Origin: Clostridium vincentii | GTDB lineage: Bacteria > Bacillota > Clostridia > Clostridiales > Clostridiaceae | Assembly (NCBI RefSeq): GCF_002995745.1 | Contig: NZ_PVXQ01000003.1 | Location: forward strand, 1-64,000 | Length of the DNA: 64,000 nucleotides | Direction: 5' to 3' | In this document: piece after piece, positions 17,061 to 25,637 of the stretch | Layout of the letters: every line of letters starts with the position of its first letter | Position numbering within the stretch: position 1 is the first letter of the stretch | Notes under the pieces: generated by a model | Databases searched by the model: none | What the model was told of the DNA's origin: nothing | The model's input: the letters and a program-made list of their open reading frames with translations, nothing else | Translations under genes and position numbers: made by a program

Positions 17061-18197
17061 TTAAGCTCCGATTAAGTCCTCTTCACTTAAAATATTGTTA
17101 CTTGAATCTAATTGGCTTGAATCATATCCATCAGAGAATATTCTAGTAAGCATTGAAGTCAGGTTTAGACCATCCATCATTTGGCTGTCACTCTCATTTT
17201 CTTGAATATTTTTAAGAAAATCTCGCATTTCTGTTTCAGTCATAGTATCTATACCGATTTCATAAGGCTCATCTGATTCATCACTAGAAACTTGAGTTTG
17301 ATCATAAACTGATTTCATGTCTGTAATCAAATCCATTAATATTTCCTTCAACTCATTAAGTGATAAAGTATCGATATCCACTGCTTTTATATTCTCTATG
17401 TCTTCATTTAAATTAGTTAATGAATCTGTTGATTCACTAACTTCATTTTGAGCAGATACATTATTAGCACTATTTTGAATCTTTTGAAGCATGTCCCTCA
17501 TATCGGACTCTGATATGGCATCTAGGTTTACCTGAGTGGTATTATTATATCCTCCAGTTGGCCTTTTTATAGAGTCCATATCTGTTATTAGGTTAGCTAA
17601 TGTTGACTTTATATCATCAAGAGACATACTATCTATATCAGCTACTTTTATAGATTCCATATCTGATACTAGCTTACTTACTTCATCATCAAAAGAGGAT
17701 TTTTGTGTATGTTCCGGCTCATTAATAGATCTCTGTTGAATAACTTTTAGCATATCCCTCATATCTGATTCTGAAATGATATCTAAGTCTACTTCAGGAG
17801 CATTATCTGAATTTTTGTCTGTTTTTTGTATAGATTGCATATCTGCCAGAAGATTGCTAAAGGTAGTCTTTAAATCCTCTGCAGTCATATTATCTATATC
17901 TGCAGTTTTCAAAGCCTCCATATCTGAGTTGATAGCACTAGTAGCTTCAGATTCTTCTGAGGTATCGGTATTTAGCATTTTCATAGTATGCATCAGCTTC
18001 CTTGAACTTAGTTCAAGGTCATCAATATTTCCACTTTCTTGAAAGGGAACAACCTTTTTCTTAGTGGAGCTTAGGGAATCGATGGTACTCTTTGATGAAG
18101 TTGAATCATCTGAGCTTACTGAGTTTGCACCTTGTTTTTGGATAGAATTTGCTGAATAAAGCTGTCTATAATAACTGGAATAGTCTGTTGAAATCAT
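17061..18197 (-). CDS. Protein with three 67-70-residue acidic repeats, unknown function
   Basis: A 378-residue acidic, Ser/Asp-rich protein. Three repeats lie at residues about 89-156, 177-243 and 264-332, spaced about 88 residues apart. Each runs [DM]ExIKxxDIDxMSLxDLKxxLxNLITDMxSI, a variable linker, then VxLDxISESDMRDMLxxIQ. Each repeat looks like two helix-rich halves. There is no signal peptide, membrane helix or known enzyme motif. The start MISTDYSSYYRQLYSAN resembles those of nonclassically secreted, flagellar-like proteins. It is probably in one operon with the FlxA-like gene and divergent from a two-component system 150 bp away. I do not recognise the family. Confidence 0.8.
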   Translation of the reverse strand: MISTDYSSYYRQLYSANSIQKQGANSVSSDDSTSSKSTIDSLSSTKKKVVPFQESGNIDDLELSSRKLMHTMKMLNTDTSEESEATSAINSDMEALKTADIDNMTAEDLKTTFSNLLADMQSIQKTDKNSDNAPEVDLDIISESDMRDMLKVIQQRSINEPEHTQKSSFDDEVSKLVSDMESIKVADIDSMSLDDIKSTLANLITDMDSIKRPTGGYNNTTQVNLDAISESDMRDMLQKIQNSANNVSAQNEVSESTDSLTNLNEDIENIKAVDIDTLSLNELKEILMDLITDMKSVYDQTQVSSDESDEPYEIGIDTMTETEMRDFLKNIQENESDSQMMDGLNLTSMLTRIFSDGYDSSQLDSSNNILSEEDLIGA

Positions 18198-18386
18198 AGT
18201 TCTGTTACCTCCTAATTTCTAATCTGCATCCTTGCAATAAATATTCTCTTTTTACTTATCGGCAAGTAACCTTACTAATTTAGAGCAGCATGGTGGCAGT
18301 TTTGTGGCAAAATGAAATAGATAATTACTTGGAAAGGATATTAGAAGTACTTTATGGTAAAATGTCATAGAGGTGAGCTGACTTAT

Positions 18387-19082
18387 ATGGATAGTAAATT
18401 AATATATATAGCAGATGATGAAGTTAATATTCGTAATATTATAAAATCCTTCCTAATCAAAGAGGGGTTTGAAGTAGAGACTTTTAGTGATGGCAATTCT
18501 ATTTTTCAGACTTTTAGTGAAAAGCCTGCAGATATGCTTATTATAGATATAATGATGCCTGGGATAGATGGATATTCTCTTTGTTCATTAATTCGCAAAA
18601 AAAGTAATGTACCTATAATTTTTGTATCAGCTAAAGATACAGAATCGGATAAGATTGCAGGATTGACATTAGGTGGTGATGATTACTTGACCAAACCCTT
18701 TAGTCCTATGGAACTTATCGCTAGGATGAAAAGTATATTTAGAAGAATTGAGGCTGCTAAAATAGAGGTTTTAAGCAATGAAATAATTAATATAGCCGAT
18801 ATTTCAATAAATAATGATATGAAGCAAGCTATGATTGCTGATAAGAACATTGGACTTACAGGAATGGAGTTTTCATTGCTTAACTATCTTATAAAAAATA
18901 GAAATAGGGCAGTTGGGCGAAGTGAACTATTAGAGAATGTATGGGGATTTGATATAGAAGTAAGTACAAGAGCTACAGATGATATGATAAAAAGAATGAG
19001 AAAAAAGCTTCTGGATTCCGGTTCGATTTTGAAAATTGATACAGTACGAGGTTTCGGATTTACAATACAACAGAAGGAATGA
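18387..19082 (+). CDS. OmpR/PhoB-family response regulator
   Basis: A 231-residue regulator. The receiver domain (about 5-115) has the acidic pair in ADDE, the phosphoacceptor Asp in LIIDIMMPG, and the Lys in LTKPF. The C-terminal winged helix (about 135-230) has GLTGMEFSLLNYLIKNRNRAVGR and the VRGFGF wing. The start at 18387 has AGAGGTGAG 9 bp upstream and is preferred to an earlier ATG at 18354 without a site. The kinase gene follows with AAGGA inside this gene's 3' end. The divergent repeat-protein gene is a plausible target. Confidence 0.92.
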   Translation: MDSKLIYIADDEVNIRNIIKSFLIKEGFEVETFSDGNSIFQTFSEKPADMLIIDIMMPGIDGYSLCSLIRKKSNVPIIFVSAKDTESDKIAGLTLGGDDYLTKPFSPMELIARMKSIFRRIEAAKIEVLSNEIINIADISINNDMKQAMIADKNIGLTGMEFSLLNYLIKNRNRAVGRSELLENVWGFDIEVSTRATDDMIKRMRKKLLDSGSILKIDTVRGFGFTIQQKE

Positions 19083-19086
19083 TGTT

Positions 19087-20535
19087 ATGAAAAGGAACTC
19101 TATTAAGTGGAAAATTCTTAAATACAATATTATTATAGTAATGCTACTAATTACTTTAACAACAATAATTTTCAATATTTCTGTCCGTCTGTATTTTGAA
19201 AAAGATATTATTAAGCAATTGGATAAAGTAGCAGGACATATTGAGGATACGGCACTAAAGCAAGGCCCGGATTTTTTTCCTGAACCTGGGAAAGAACCTC
19301 CTAAAATAGAGGATAACGATAATGAAATGTATAGATATTATTTTATGTTAGATCGTTCATCAAGGGAATATACTAGTGTGCTAAATGCTGAATATGTTTT
19401 GCTTGATAAAAACAAAGAGATTATTACTCCTTTCCCAGAGAAAACTAAGGTGTCAACTGCTAATATATTAAGTGAAATTAATGGTAAAATCGGTGATTTT
19501 CAAAATATCCAAGATGAAAAGTATGTGGATTTTTCGCTATCTGATGGTAGGTACACAGCTATTATCAAACCTGTATCTGATAAAAATTCTTTTGGATTAG
19601 GATGGATAATAATATATTCGAGCCTGGAAGAAGTGAATCAGCTGCAAATGGGGATAAATATTATTCTTTTTATTATTGTTGTTCTCTCTGCGGTAATTAT
19701 TATAATATTCTCCTCCTTTTTGTCTAAAAAACTATCTGCTCCATTTTCTTCACTTAATCAACATATAAGATCTATTGCGGAAAGAAAGTTTGGGGCTAAA
19801 ATTGATATTCCTGTATATGATGAGCTTCGTGAAGTTATTAATAGTATTAACTTAATGTCAGATAAACTTGAAATACACAATAAAGCACAGAAGACATTTT
19901 TGCAGAATGTGTCTCATGAATTTAGAACACCCTTAATGTCTATTCAAGGTTATGCAGAAGGTATAAAATATGATGTTATAGAAAGTGGAGTTGCTGCTGA
20001 TATTATTATGGGAGAAACCAAGCGAATGACAGATTTAGTAGAAGATTTGTTGTACTTATCAAGACTTGATGCTATAGAGGAGACTTATAACTGTGATGTT
20101 TTAAACCTTACTCAGTTAGTAGATAAGACTATTGAACGAATAAATGGAATTGCAATCAGCAGCAATATAGAAATCAGGATAGATAATATTAATGAGATGG
20201 TGAAAGTATATGGAGATGAGGAAAAGCTTTCCCGGGCAATTGCAAATGTGGTTAGTAACTGCATTAGATATGCGAGTAATTTTGTTGAAATACATATGAG
20301 TATTAATTGCTCTAACCTAGTTAAATTAACTATATCTGATGACGGGCCGGGGTTTGAGGATAATGATATTCCACATATATTTGATAGGTTCTATAAAGGA
20401 AAGAAAGGTCATTTTGGTCTAGGATTAGCCATAAGTAAAAATATTATTGAGCGACATAATGGGAAAATAACAGCTGAGAACTCTACATCAGGGGCTATTT
20501 TTATTGTTAAGTTACCATTAGCCAATGAGTGTTAG
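19087..20535 (+). CDS. Sensor histidine kinase (HAMP, HisKA, HATPase)
   Basis: A 483-residue membrane kinase, partner of the preceding regulator. A first helix at about 10-33 and a second at about 187-210 frame an extracellular domain of about 150 residues. Then come a HAMP linker, the H-box FLQNVSHEFRTPL with the phosphoacceptor His, the N-box VVSNCIRYA, the G1 box DDGPGF and the G2 box GLGLAISKNI. The ATG at 19087 has AAGGA upstream. An earlier in-frame ATG at 19036 lies inside the regulator gene and is rejected. The extracellular domain has a Pro/Glu-rich patch (FFPEPGKEPPKIED). The signal is unknown. Confidence 0.93.
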   Translation: MKRNSIKWKILKYNIIIVMLLITLTTIIFNISVRLYFEKDIIKQLDKVAGHIEDTALKQGPDFFPEPGKEPPKIEDNDNEMYRYYFMLDRSSREYTSVLNAEYVLLDKNKEIITPFPEKTKVSTANILSEINGKIGDFQNIQDEKYVDFSLSDGRYTAIIKPVSDKNSFGLGWIIIYSSLEEVNQLQMGINIILFIIVVLSAVIIIIFSSFLSKKLSAPFSSLNQHIRSIAERKFGAKIDIPVYDELREVINSINLMSDKLEIHNKAQKTFLQNVSHEFRTPLMSIQGYAEGIKYDVIESGVAADIIMGETKRMTDLVEDLLYLSRLDAIEETYNCDVLNLTQLVDKTIERINGIAISSNIEIRIDNINEMVKVYGDEEKLSRAIANVVSNCIRYASNFVEIHMSINCSNLVKLTISDDGPGFEDNDIPHIFDRFYKGKKGHFGLGLAISKNIIERHNGKITAENSTSGAIFIVKLPLANEC

Positions 20536-20566
20536 ATTTGCTTTTTCATTATATGAAAGAAGAGAG

Positions 20567-20601
20567 TGTCCCAAAAGATAGTTTTTGGGACATATTTTTT
20601 T
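20567..20601 (+). terminator. Intrinsic terminator after the two-component operon
   Basis: TGTCCCAAAA (20567-20576) pairs with TTTTGGGACA (20583-20592), followed by a T-run. Confidence 0.9.
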
Positions 20602-20717
20602 GTAATCATAATTTTGTATGGTATTAATATAGTGTTGTGAATTTAAATTATAGAATAACTATAGTCAATTATGTAATAATACGGTAAAATGTAAATAATA
20701 GTGTTTAGGGGGGAATC

Positions 20718-21842
20718 ATGGCGGATAATAATTTATACTTTGGTGCTAATGAGAGACTTAGCATAGAAGGCAGAGAATATATAGTCCAGGGGTTTATTAC
20801 TTTTTTAAATGATGCAGATAGCTATAAATGGACTGAATATAAGATTAAGCTAGAAATGACTAATGAAATAAAGTGGCTTAGTATTGATAGAACATATAAT
20901 GAATATGCTTTATATACTCAATGTAAATTTAGTAGTGACTTTAAAGAGAAAAATATAATATTACAGGGTTATAAGGAATCTGATTATGGACAGGCTAGAG
21001 TAACTGCAGCTAGTGGCGCTGTAGATGTGGTTATGGGAGATAGGGTTAGCTATAGAGAATTTGAAGATTTAGCGGAAGAAAAAATAATGGCAATAGAAAC
21101 ATGGGAGGAAGAAGAAGAATATTCAAGAGGATATTACTTAAATGCAGATGATATAAAAAAAGTTGGAAATTCATCAGTAAATTATGTTGCTCAAAATACT
21201 AATACCTCAAAGAATCCTGCTAAGATATCAATTGTAGTAGTAGCTGCAATAATAGTTGCAGCTTGTGTGGCTGGTATATGTATATATAATTTTATTAAAG
21301 GCGCTTCAGTTCCAATTAGTAATTATATTGGGAGTAGTTCTTCATTTTCTTATTATACATCTATAACTTCTGATAATAACAACGATGAAAAAGCTGATAT
21401 ATATAAAACTTCATTAAGTGTTGAAGATGCAGTAAAGCTTATATTAGATAAGGTTGAAGGAAATGTTGAGGATGTTCAGGAAAATACAGAAGACAAAACT
21501 GTAGGAATAATTACAAAAAAAGAGTATTGTCTAGTATACACAAGTACAGATAATAAAACTTTAGTACAGATAAGTACTAGAAAATATGCGTATTCAAGTA
21601 ATAATAACCCTTATCACTCCAATATGTATGCAGGTGGTTTCTATAGAAGATATTATTATTCTAGAGGATATACTGCAGATAGTAAGACTTATGGAGATTC
21701 TACTAGCAGCTATGCTGATTATAATGATGGTACTGTTAACAATAATACAAGTGATAAATATAAAACATATTCAAATAGTGTAAGACAATCTAGTATAAGT
21801 TCAAGAACTTCCTCAGGTGGAGGAACAAGTTCAGGTAAATAA
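20718..21842 (+). CDS. DUF4178-domain membrane protein
   Basis: A 374-residue protein. Residues about 5-150 match the DUF4178 pattern (beta-rich; LYFGANERLSIEGREYIVQGFI, WTEYKIKL, WLSIDR). A single membrane helix lies at about 170-194. The C-terminal half is Ser/Tyr/Asn-rich, low complexity, and ends in a Ser/Gly-rich tail. It is the first gene of a three-gene operon with a DUF350 protein (17 bp on) and an aminopropyltransferase-like protein. Co-occurrence of DUF4178, DUF350 and spermidine-synthase-like proteins is known from comparative genomics. The biochemical role is not established. Confidence 0.82.
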   Translation: MADNNLYFGANERLSIEGREYIVQGFITFLNDADSYKWTEYKIKLEMTNEIKWLSIDRTYNEYALYTQCKFSSDFKEKNIILQGYKESDYGQARVTAASGAVDVVMGDRVSYREFEDLAEEKIMAIETWEEEEEYSRGYYLNADDIKKVGNSSVNYVAQNTNTSKNPAKISIVVVAAIIVAACVAGICIYNFIKGASVPISNYIGSSSSFSYYTSITSDNNNDEKADIYKTSLSVEDAVKLILDKVEGNVEDVQENTEDKTVGIITKKEYCLVYTSTDNKTLVQISTRKYAYSSNNNPYHSNMYAGGFYRRYYYSRGYTADSKTYGDSTSSYADYNDGTVNNNTSDKYKTYSNSVRQSSISSRTSSGGGTSSGK

Positions 21843-21859
21843 AAGGAGGAAAATAAATA

Positions 21860-22282
21860 ATGCAAGAAATAATTAGTACAGCAATTTATTCAGTTTTAGG
21901 AATAATATTAATGATGGTTGGAACATTTTTAGTGGATTTAATTATTCCATGTGACTTTCCAATAGAAATAAAGAAAAGGAATGTTGCGGTAGGGTATATA
22001 ACAGCTGGTTCATCAATAGGAGTTGGAATAATTTTAAAAAGCGCAATAGTTTCACCTGTAGGAACTCAAATATCTGAAACTTTGATTCAAGGAGTAGGTA
22101 GTACAGTTTTATATGCTCTAATAGGAATTGCCTTTTTTATGCTAGGTTATCTAGTTATGAAGGTAGCTAATAGGAAATATGATTTAAATAAAGAAATTGG
22201 AGATGGAAATCCAGCAGCAGGTCTTATGGTTATGGGAATGTTTATTGGATTATCAATATTAATAAGTGGAGTTATATATTAA
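21860..22282 (+). CDS. DUF350 membrane protein
   Basis: A 140-residue protein with four hydrophobic helices (about 8-30, 45-68, 80-100, 115-138). It shows the DUF350 signature with two internal halves: KRNVAVGYITAGSSIGVGIIL and GDGNPAAGLMVMGMFIGLSILI, a repeated NxAxG motif. AAGGAGG lies before the ATG. It is the second gene of the operon. Function is unknown; a membrane partner for the DUF4178 and aminopropyltransferase-like proteins is inferred from context. Confidence 0.88.
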   Translation: MQEIISTAIYSVLGIILMMVGTFLVDLIIPCDFPIEIKKRNVAVGYITAGSSIGVGIILKSAIVSPVGTQISETLIQGVGSTVLYALIGIAFFMLGYLVMKVANRKYDLNKEIGDGNPAAGLMVMGMFIGLSILISGVIY

Positions 22283-22333
22283 AGGGGACATTTAGCCCCC
22301 TTTCTATATAAGTAAAAGGAGTAGTAAACTGAG

Positions 22334-23860
22334 ATGCCAGAAGAGAAGGAATTTAAGTATAAATTACTAATGATGACTACCTTAATAATTTCAGGGTGTT
22401 CAATAATATATGAGGTGCTAATAAGTTCAGTTAGCTCCTATTTAGTTGGTGATAGTATCAAGCAATTTTCAATAACCATAGGACTTTATATGAGTGCTAT
22501 GGGAATTGGATCATATATATCAAAGTATATAAAAAAGAATTTATTTGATTGGTTTGTATTTGTAGAAATTGGTGTAGGGATTCTGGGAGGAATAAGCTCC
22601 TTAGTTTTATTCTTATCTAATGTGTACATAAACTCTTATGAATTAGTCATGTATATACAGATAATATTAATAGGAACTTTAGTCGGTCTTGAAATACCAT
22701 TATTAACTAGGATTATAGAGGGAAATACAAAAAATCTAAGGGTAACACTATCTAGTATATTCACATTTGATTATATTGGAGGATTAGTTGGATCTATTGC
22801 ATTTCCATTGATTCTTTTACCTAAGTTTGGATATTTTACAACTGCTTTTTTAACGGGAACTTTAAATATAATAATTTCTATTATAATAATTTATAATTAT
22901 AAAGATTATATTAAAAATATAATTACTTTTAAGATAATAGCAAGTGTAGCACTTATATTAATGATCTTTGGAGCAGTTTACTCAGAGAACATTGCAAAAA
23001 ATATTGAAGGAAAGTTGTATAGAGATAAGATTGTAATATCAAAACAAACTTCCTACCAAAATATTGTAGTTACTAAGCATAAAGATGATTTAAGGTTATT
23101 TCTGAATGGAAATATTCAATTTTCCACAGTGGATGAGTATAGGTACCATGAAAGTTTAGTTCATATTCCAATGGCAGCTTCAGCTAATAAAAAGAAAGTC
23201 TTAATTTTAGGTGGAGGGGATGGATTAGCTCTTCGAGAAGTACTAAAATATGATGATGTTGAAAATGTAACCTTAGTTGATTTAGATGAGGAAATGGTGG
23301 AGCTTTGCAAAACTAATAAAGATATTGTTAATTCAAATGAAGATTCGTTAAAGAGTGAAAAACTTAACTTGGTTTATGAGGACGCTTTTAAGTATCTTCA
23401 AGAAAGTGAAGAATTATTCAATGTGATTTTAGTAGATTTACCAGATCCCAATGATGAAAATTTAAATAAGTTATATACAAATGTATTTTATAGATTAGCA
23501 ACAAACCATTTAGCAGAAAAAGGGACTATGGCTGTCCAGTCAACAAGTCCTTATTATGCTAAGGATGCTTTTTGGTGTATAAATAAAACATTAGAGGAGG
23601 AGGGCCTAAATGTAATTCCTTATCATGTTCAGGTTCCATCCTTTGGAGATTGGGGATTTCAGCTGGTTTCTAAAAATCCTATAGATATAAAGTCTTTGGA
23701 TGTAGGCGTGAATACTAAGTTTTTAAATAAGGAAACTTTGGGCGGATTATTTACTTTCAGTGAAGATGAGAGGGCAGATAAAGACATTTTAATTACAAAT
23801 ACATTAGCTAGACCACAGCTTATAACTTATTATTTAAAGGCAGTAGAAAATTGGAGATAA
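22334..23860 (+). CDS. Membrane-anchored spermidine synthase-like protein
   Basis: A 508-residue protein. Residues 1-220 hold about seven membrane helices. Residues about 230-500 are an aminopropyltransferase/methyltransferase fold: YQNIVV, the substrate strand DEYRYHESLVHIPM, the nucleotide loop LGGGDGLALREVLKY (about 292 on), VTLVDLDEEMV and the catalytic-region VDLPDPND. In classical SpeE the equivalent of the last motif carries the catalytic Asp. The membrane domain marks the SpeE-like subfamily found with DUF350 and DUF4178. No S-adenosylmethionine decarboxylase gene is nearby. True polyamine synthesis is possible but unproven. Confidence 0.85.
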   Translation: MPEEKEFKYKLLMMTTLIISGCSIIYEVLISSVSSYLVGDSIKQFSITIGLYMSAMGIGSYISKYIKKNLFDWFVFVEIGVGILGGISSLVLFLSNVYINSYELVMYIQIILIGTLVGLEIPLLTRIIEGNTKNLRVTLSSIFTFDYIGGLVGSIAFPLILLPKFGYFTTAFLTGTLNIIISIIIIYNYKDYIKNIITFKIIASVALILMIFGAVYSENIAKNIEGKLYRDKIVISKQTSYQNIVVTKHKDDLRLFLNGNIQFSTVDEYRYHESLVHIPMAASANKKKVLILGGGDGLALREVLKYDDVENVTLVDLDEEMVELCKTNKDIVNSNEDSLKSEKLNLVYEDAFKYLQESEELFNVILVDLPDPNDENLNKLYTNVFYRLATNHLAEKGTMAVQSTSPYYAKDAFWCINKTLEEEGLNVIPYHVQVPSFGDWGFQLVSKNPIDIKSLDVGVNTKFLNKETLGGLFTFSEDERADKDILITNTLARPQLITYYLKAVENWR

Positions 23861-23873
23861 GTTTATTAGCAAA

Positions 23874-23923
23874 AAGCCATATTGAAATGGAAAGGAATTT
23901 CCATTCCAATATGGCCTTTTATT
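23874..23923. terminator. Bidirectional intrinsic terminator
   Basis: A stem of about 19 bp (AGCCATATTGAAATGGAAA with TTTCCATTCCAATATGGC), followed by CTTTTATTTG, lies between the convergent spermidine-synthase-like and desaturase genes. Confidence 0.88.
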
Positions 23924-25412
23924 TGTATTTTTTTAAGATTAATTCACCACAAATTTTAGACGATTTTAGCACCATAGCAACTCCATTACCAGGATGAACA
24001 GATGATCCCGTAAAGAATAAATTTTCAACATTCGGAAGTTCACATTGCGGCCTAAAAACAGTACTTTGCTTTAAAAGGTGACTTAACCCAAAGGCAGATC
24101 CCATATGATTATTAAATCTATCTCTTAAATCTAATGGACTTAGATAGCTATCAAATAATATATGTTCCTTAACATCTTCAAGACCTCTGATATTGGATAA
24201 GATATTTAAAAGTTTTTTCTTAATGCTAGTAATAGTCTCTAAATCCCAATTTATCTTAGTGGACAAAAGATTTGGTACTCTTACCATTATATTAATACAC
24301 TCAGCTCCCTTAGGGCACAAGGTGGAGTCTATGGAGCTAGGACAGTAAATATATATAGATGGGTCTTTCGAAAAAACCCCTTTAAAGGGAGCATTAGTAT
24401 TCTTCTTAAAGTTTTTATTTATGTAGATATTATGTATATTCAGCAGAGGATATTTTTTATCTAAGGCTAAATATAAAATAAAGGTAGAGCAGGAATAATT
24501 CAAATTATTTAAAGGCTTAATTAAGCTTCCAACTTCTCTATCTTTGAGTAGAGTCTTAATAGCATAGGTGTAATCACAACTACAAACAACGTCATCACAT
24601 AAAATCTTCTTGCCATTTACCATAATTCCAATAGCTTTATTATCCCTAAATAGAATTTTATCAACAGGGTAGTCGGGTTTAATGACTCCTCCCATTTCTA
24701 ATATTAATTTCTCTAGTGCTTTTATATAAGAGTACATGCCGCCTTTTATGTGATAGAGTCCTTTCATTTGGGTAAATCCAGGGATTAAATTATATATATT
24801 AGGGGAAGCATATGGAGATGCTCCCACAAACATAGTTTGAAATAATAAATAGTGAATTAACTTTTCATTGGAAATATATTTTCTGCAGTCTCTGTAACTT
24901 GAATTAAGAGGATTTAAAGACAGAGCTTTCATTAATACTCTAGGATTAAAAATGGCATAACCCTTTTCAAAGGGTTTGTTTAAAAAACTCTTTTCTGCAA
25001 CTAAATATTTCTTATAATTAGAAGTTATAAAATCAAAAAAACCCGATATATTATCTAAGTTACCTTCTGTAATGTTATTTAAGGTAGAGCACAGAGAGGG
25101 CAAATCATTATGAAAGGAAAAGGTCTTTCCATCTGAATAGAAAACTTTGTATAAAGGATTAATGGTAATAAGAGAAAAGTAGTCCATATAATTTCTATTA
25201 CAATATTTAAAGACATCAATATAATCTTTAATAAACATAGAAATAGTGGCTGTTAAGTCAAATTTGAAATTACCACTTTCTAAAATATTGGTCGCTCCAC
25301 CTATTGAATGATTTTTCTCATAAATCTCAACCTTAAAACCTTTTGATTGAAGACGGGCCCCTAGGGATAGACCCCCGATCCCTGCACCTATGATAATTAC
25401 TTTTTTGTTCAT
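23919..25412 (-). CDS. Phytoene desaturase/CrtI-like FAD-dependent oxidoreductase
   Basis: A 497-residue flavoprotein. The N-terminal dinucleotide fold is VIIIGAGIGGLSLGARLQSKG, followed by a Glu-containing EIYEKN. It has the CrtI-family middle (GFTQMKGLYHIKGGMYSYIKALE, GGVIKPDYPVDKI) and the C-terminal FAD motif LFFTGSSVHPGNGVAM. The ATG at 25412 has GGAG 9 bp upstream. A longer reading to 25460 lacks a site. CrtI relatives act on carotenoids, diapophytoene or all-trans-retinol-like substrates. There is no crtB/crtM-type synthase nearby, so the substrate is open. Confidence 0.88.
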   Translation of the reverse strand: MNKKVIIIGAGIGGLSLGARLQSKGFKVEIYEKNHSIGGATNILESGNFKFDLTATISMFIKDYIDVFKYCNRNYMDYFSLITINPLYKVFYSDGKTFSFHNDLPSLCSTLNNITEGNLDNISGFFDFITSNYKKYLVAEKSFLNKPFEKGYAIFNPRVLMKALSLNPLNSSYRDCRKYISNEKLIHYLLFQTMFVGASPYASPNIYNLIPGFTQMKGLYHIKGGMYSYIKALEKLILEMGGVIKPDYPVDKILFRDNKAIGIMVNGKKILCDDVVCSCDYTYAIKTLLKDREVGSLIKPLNNLNYSCSTFILYLALDKKYPLLNIHNIYINKNFKKNTNAPFKGVFSKDPSIYIYCPSSIDSTLCPKGAECINIMVRVPNLLSTKINWDLETITSIKKKLLNILSNIRGLEDVKEHILFDSYLSPLDLRDRFNNHMGSAFGLSHLLKQSTVFRPQCELPNVENLFFTGSSVHPGNGVAMVLKSSKICGELILKKYK

Positions 25413-25637
25413 AATAATTACTCCAATACTTTTATTATATAAGTATTTCCATTTATGCAATAAAAATTCACATAAAGTTGAAAAATCTATAGTTTTATAT
25501 TGCAGAAAGTTTATAGATAATTAATTTACATAAAGTTAACAAAAGTAGGTATGTAAATTAACATGTAAATATTACCATGAAAATAAGAAGTTTTTTAATC
25601 CACTTTAACCTAATATAACTAATAGGAGGTGAAATCT

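Noticed and set aside
25413..25637. c-di-GMP riboswitch before the EAL-GGDEF gene
   Set aside because: The conserved GEMM core was not found; only short repeats are present.
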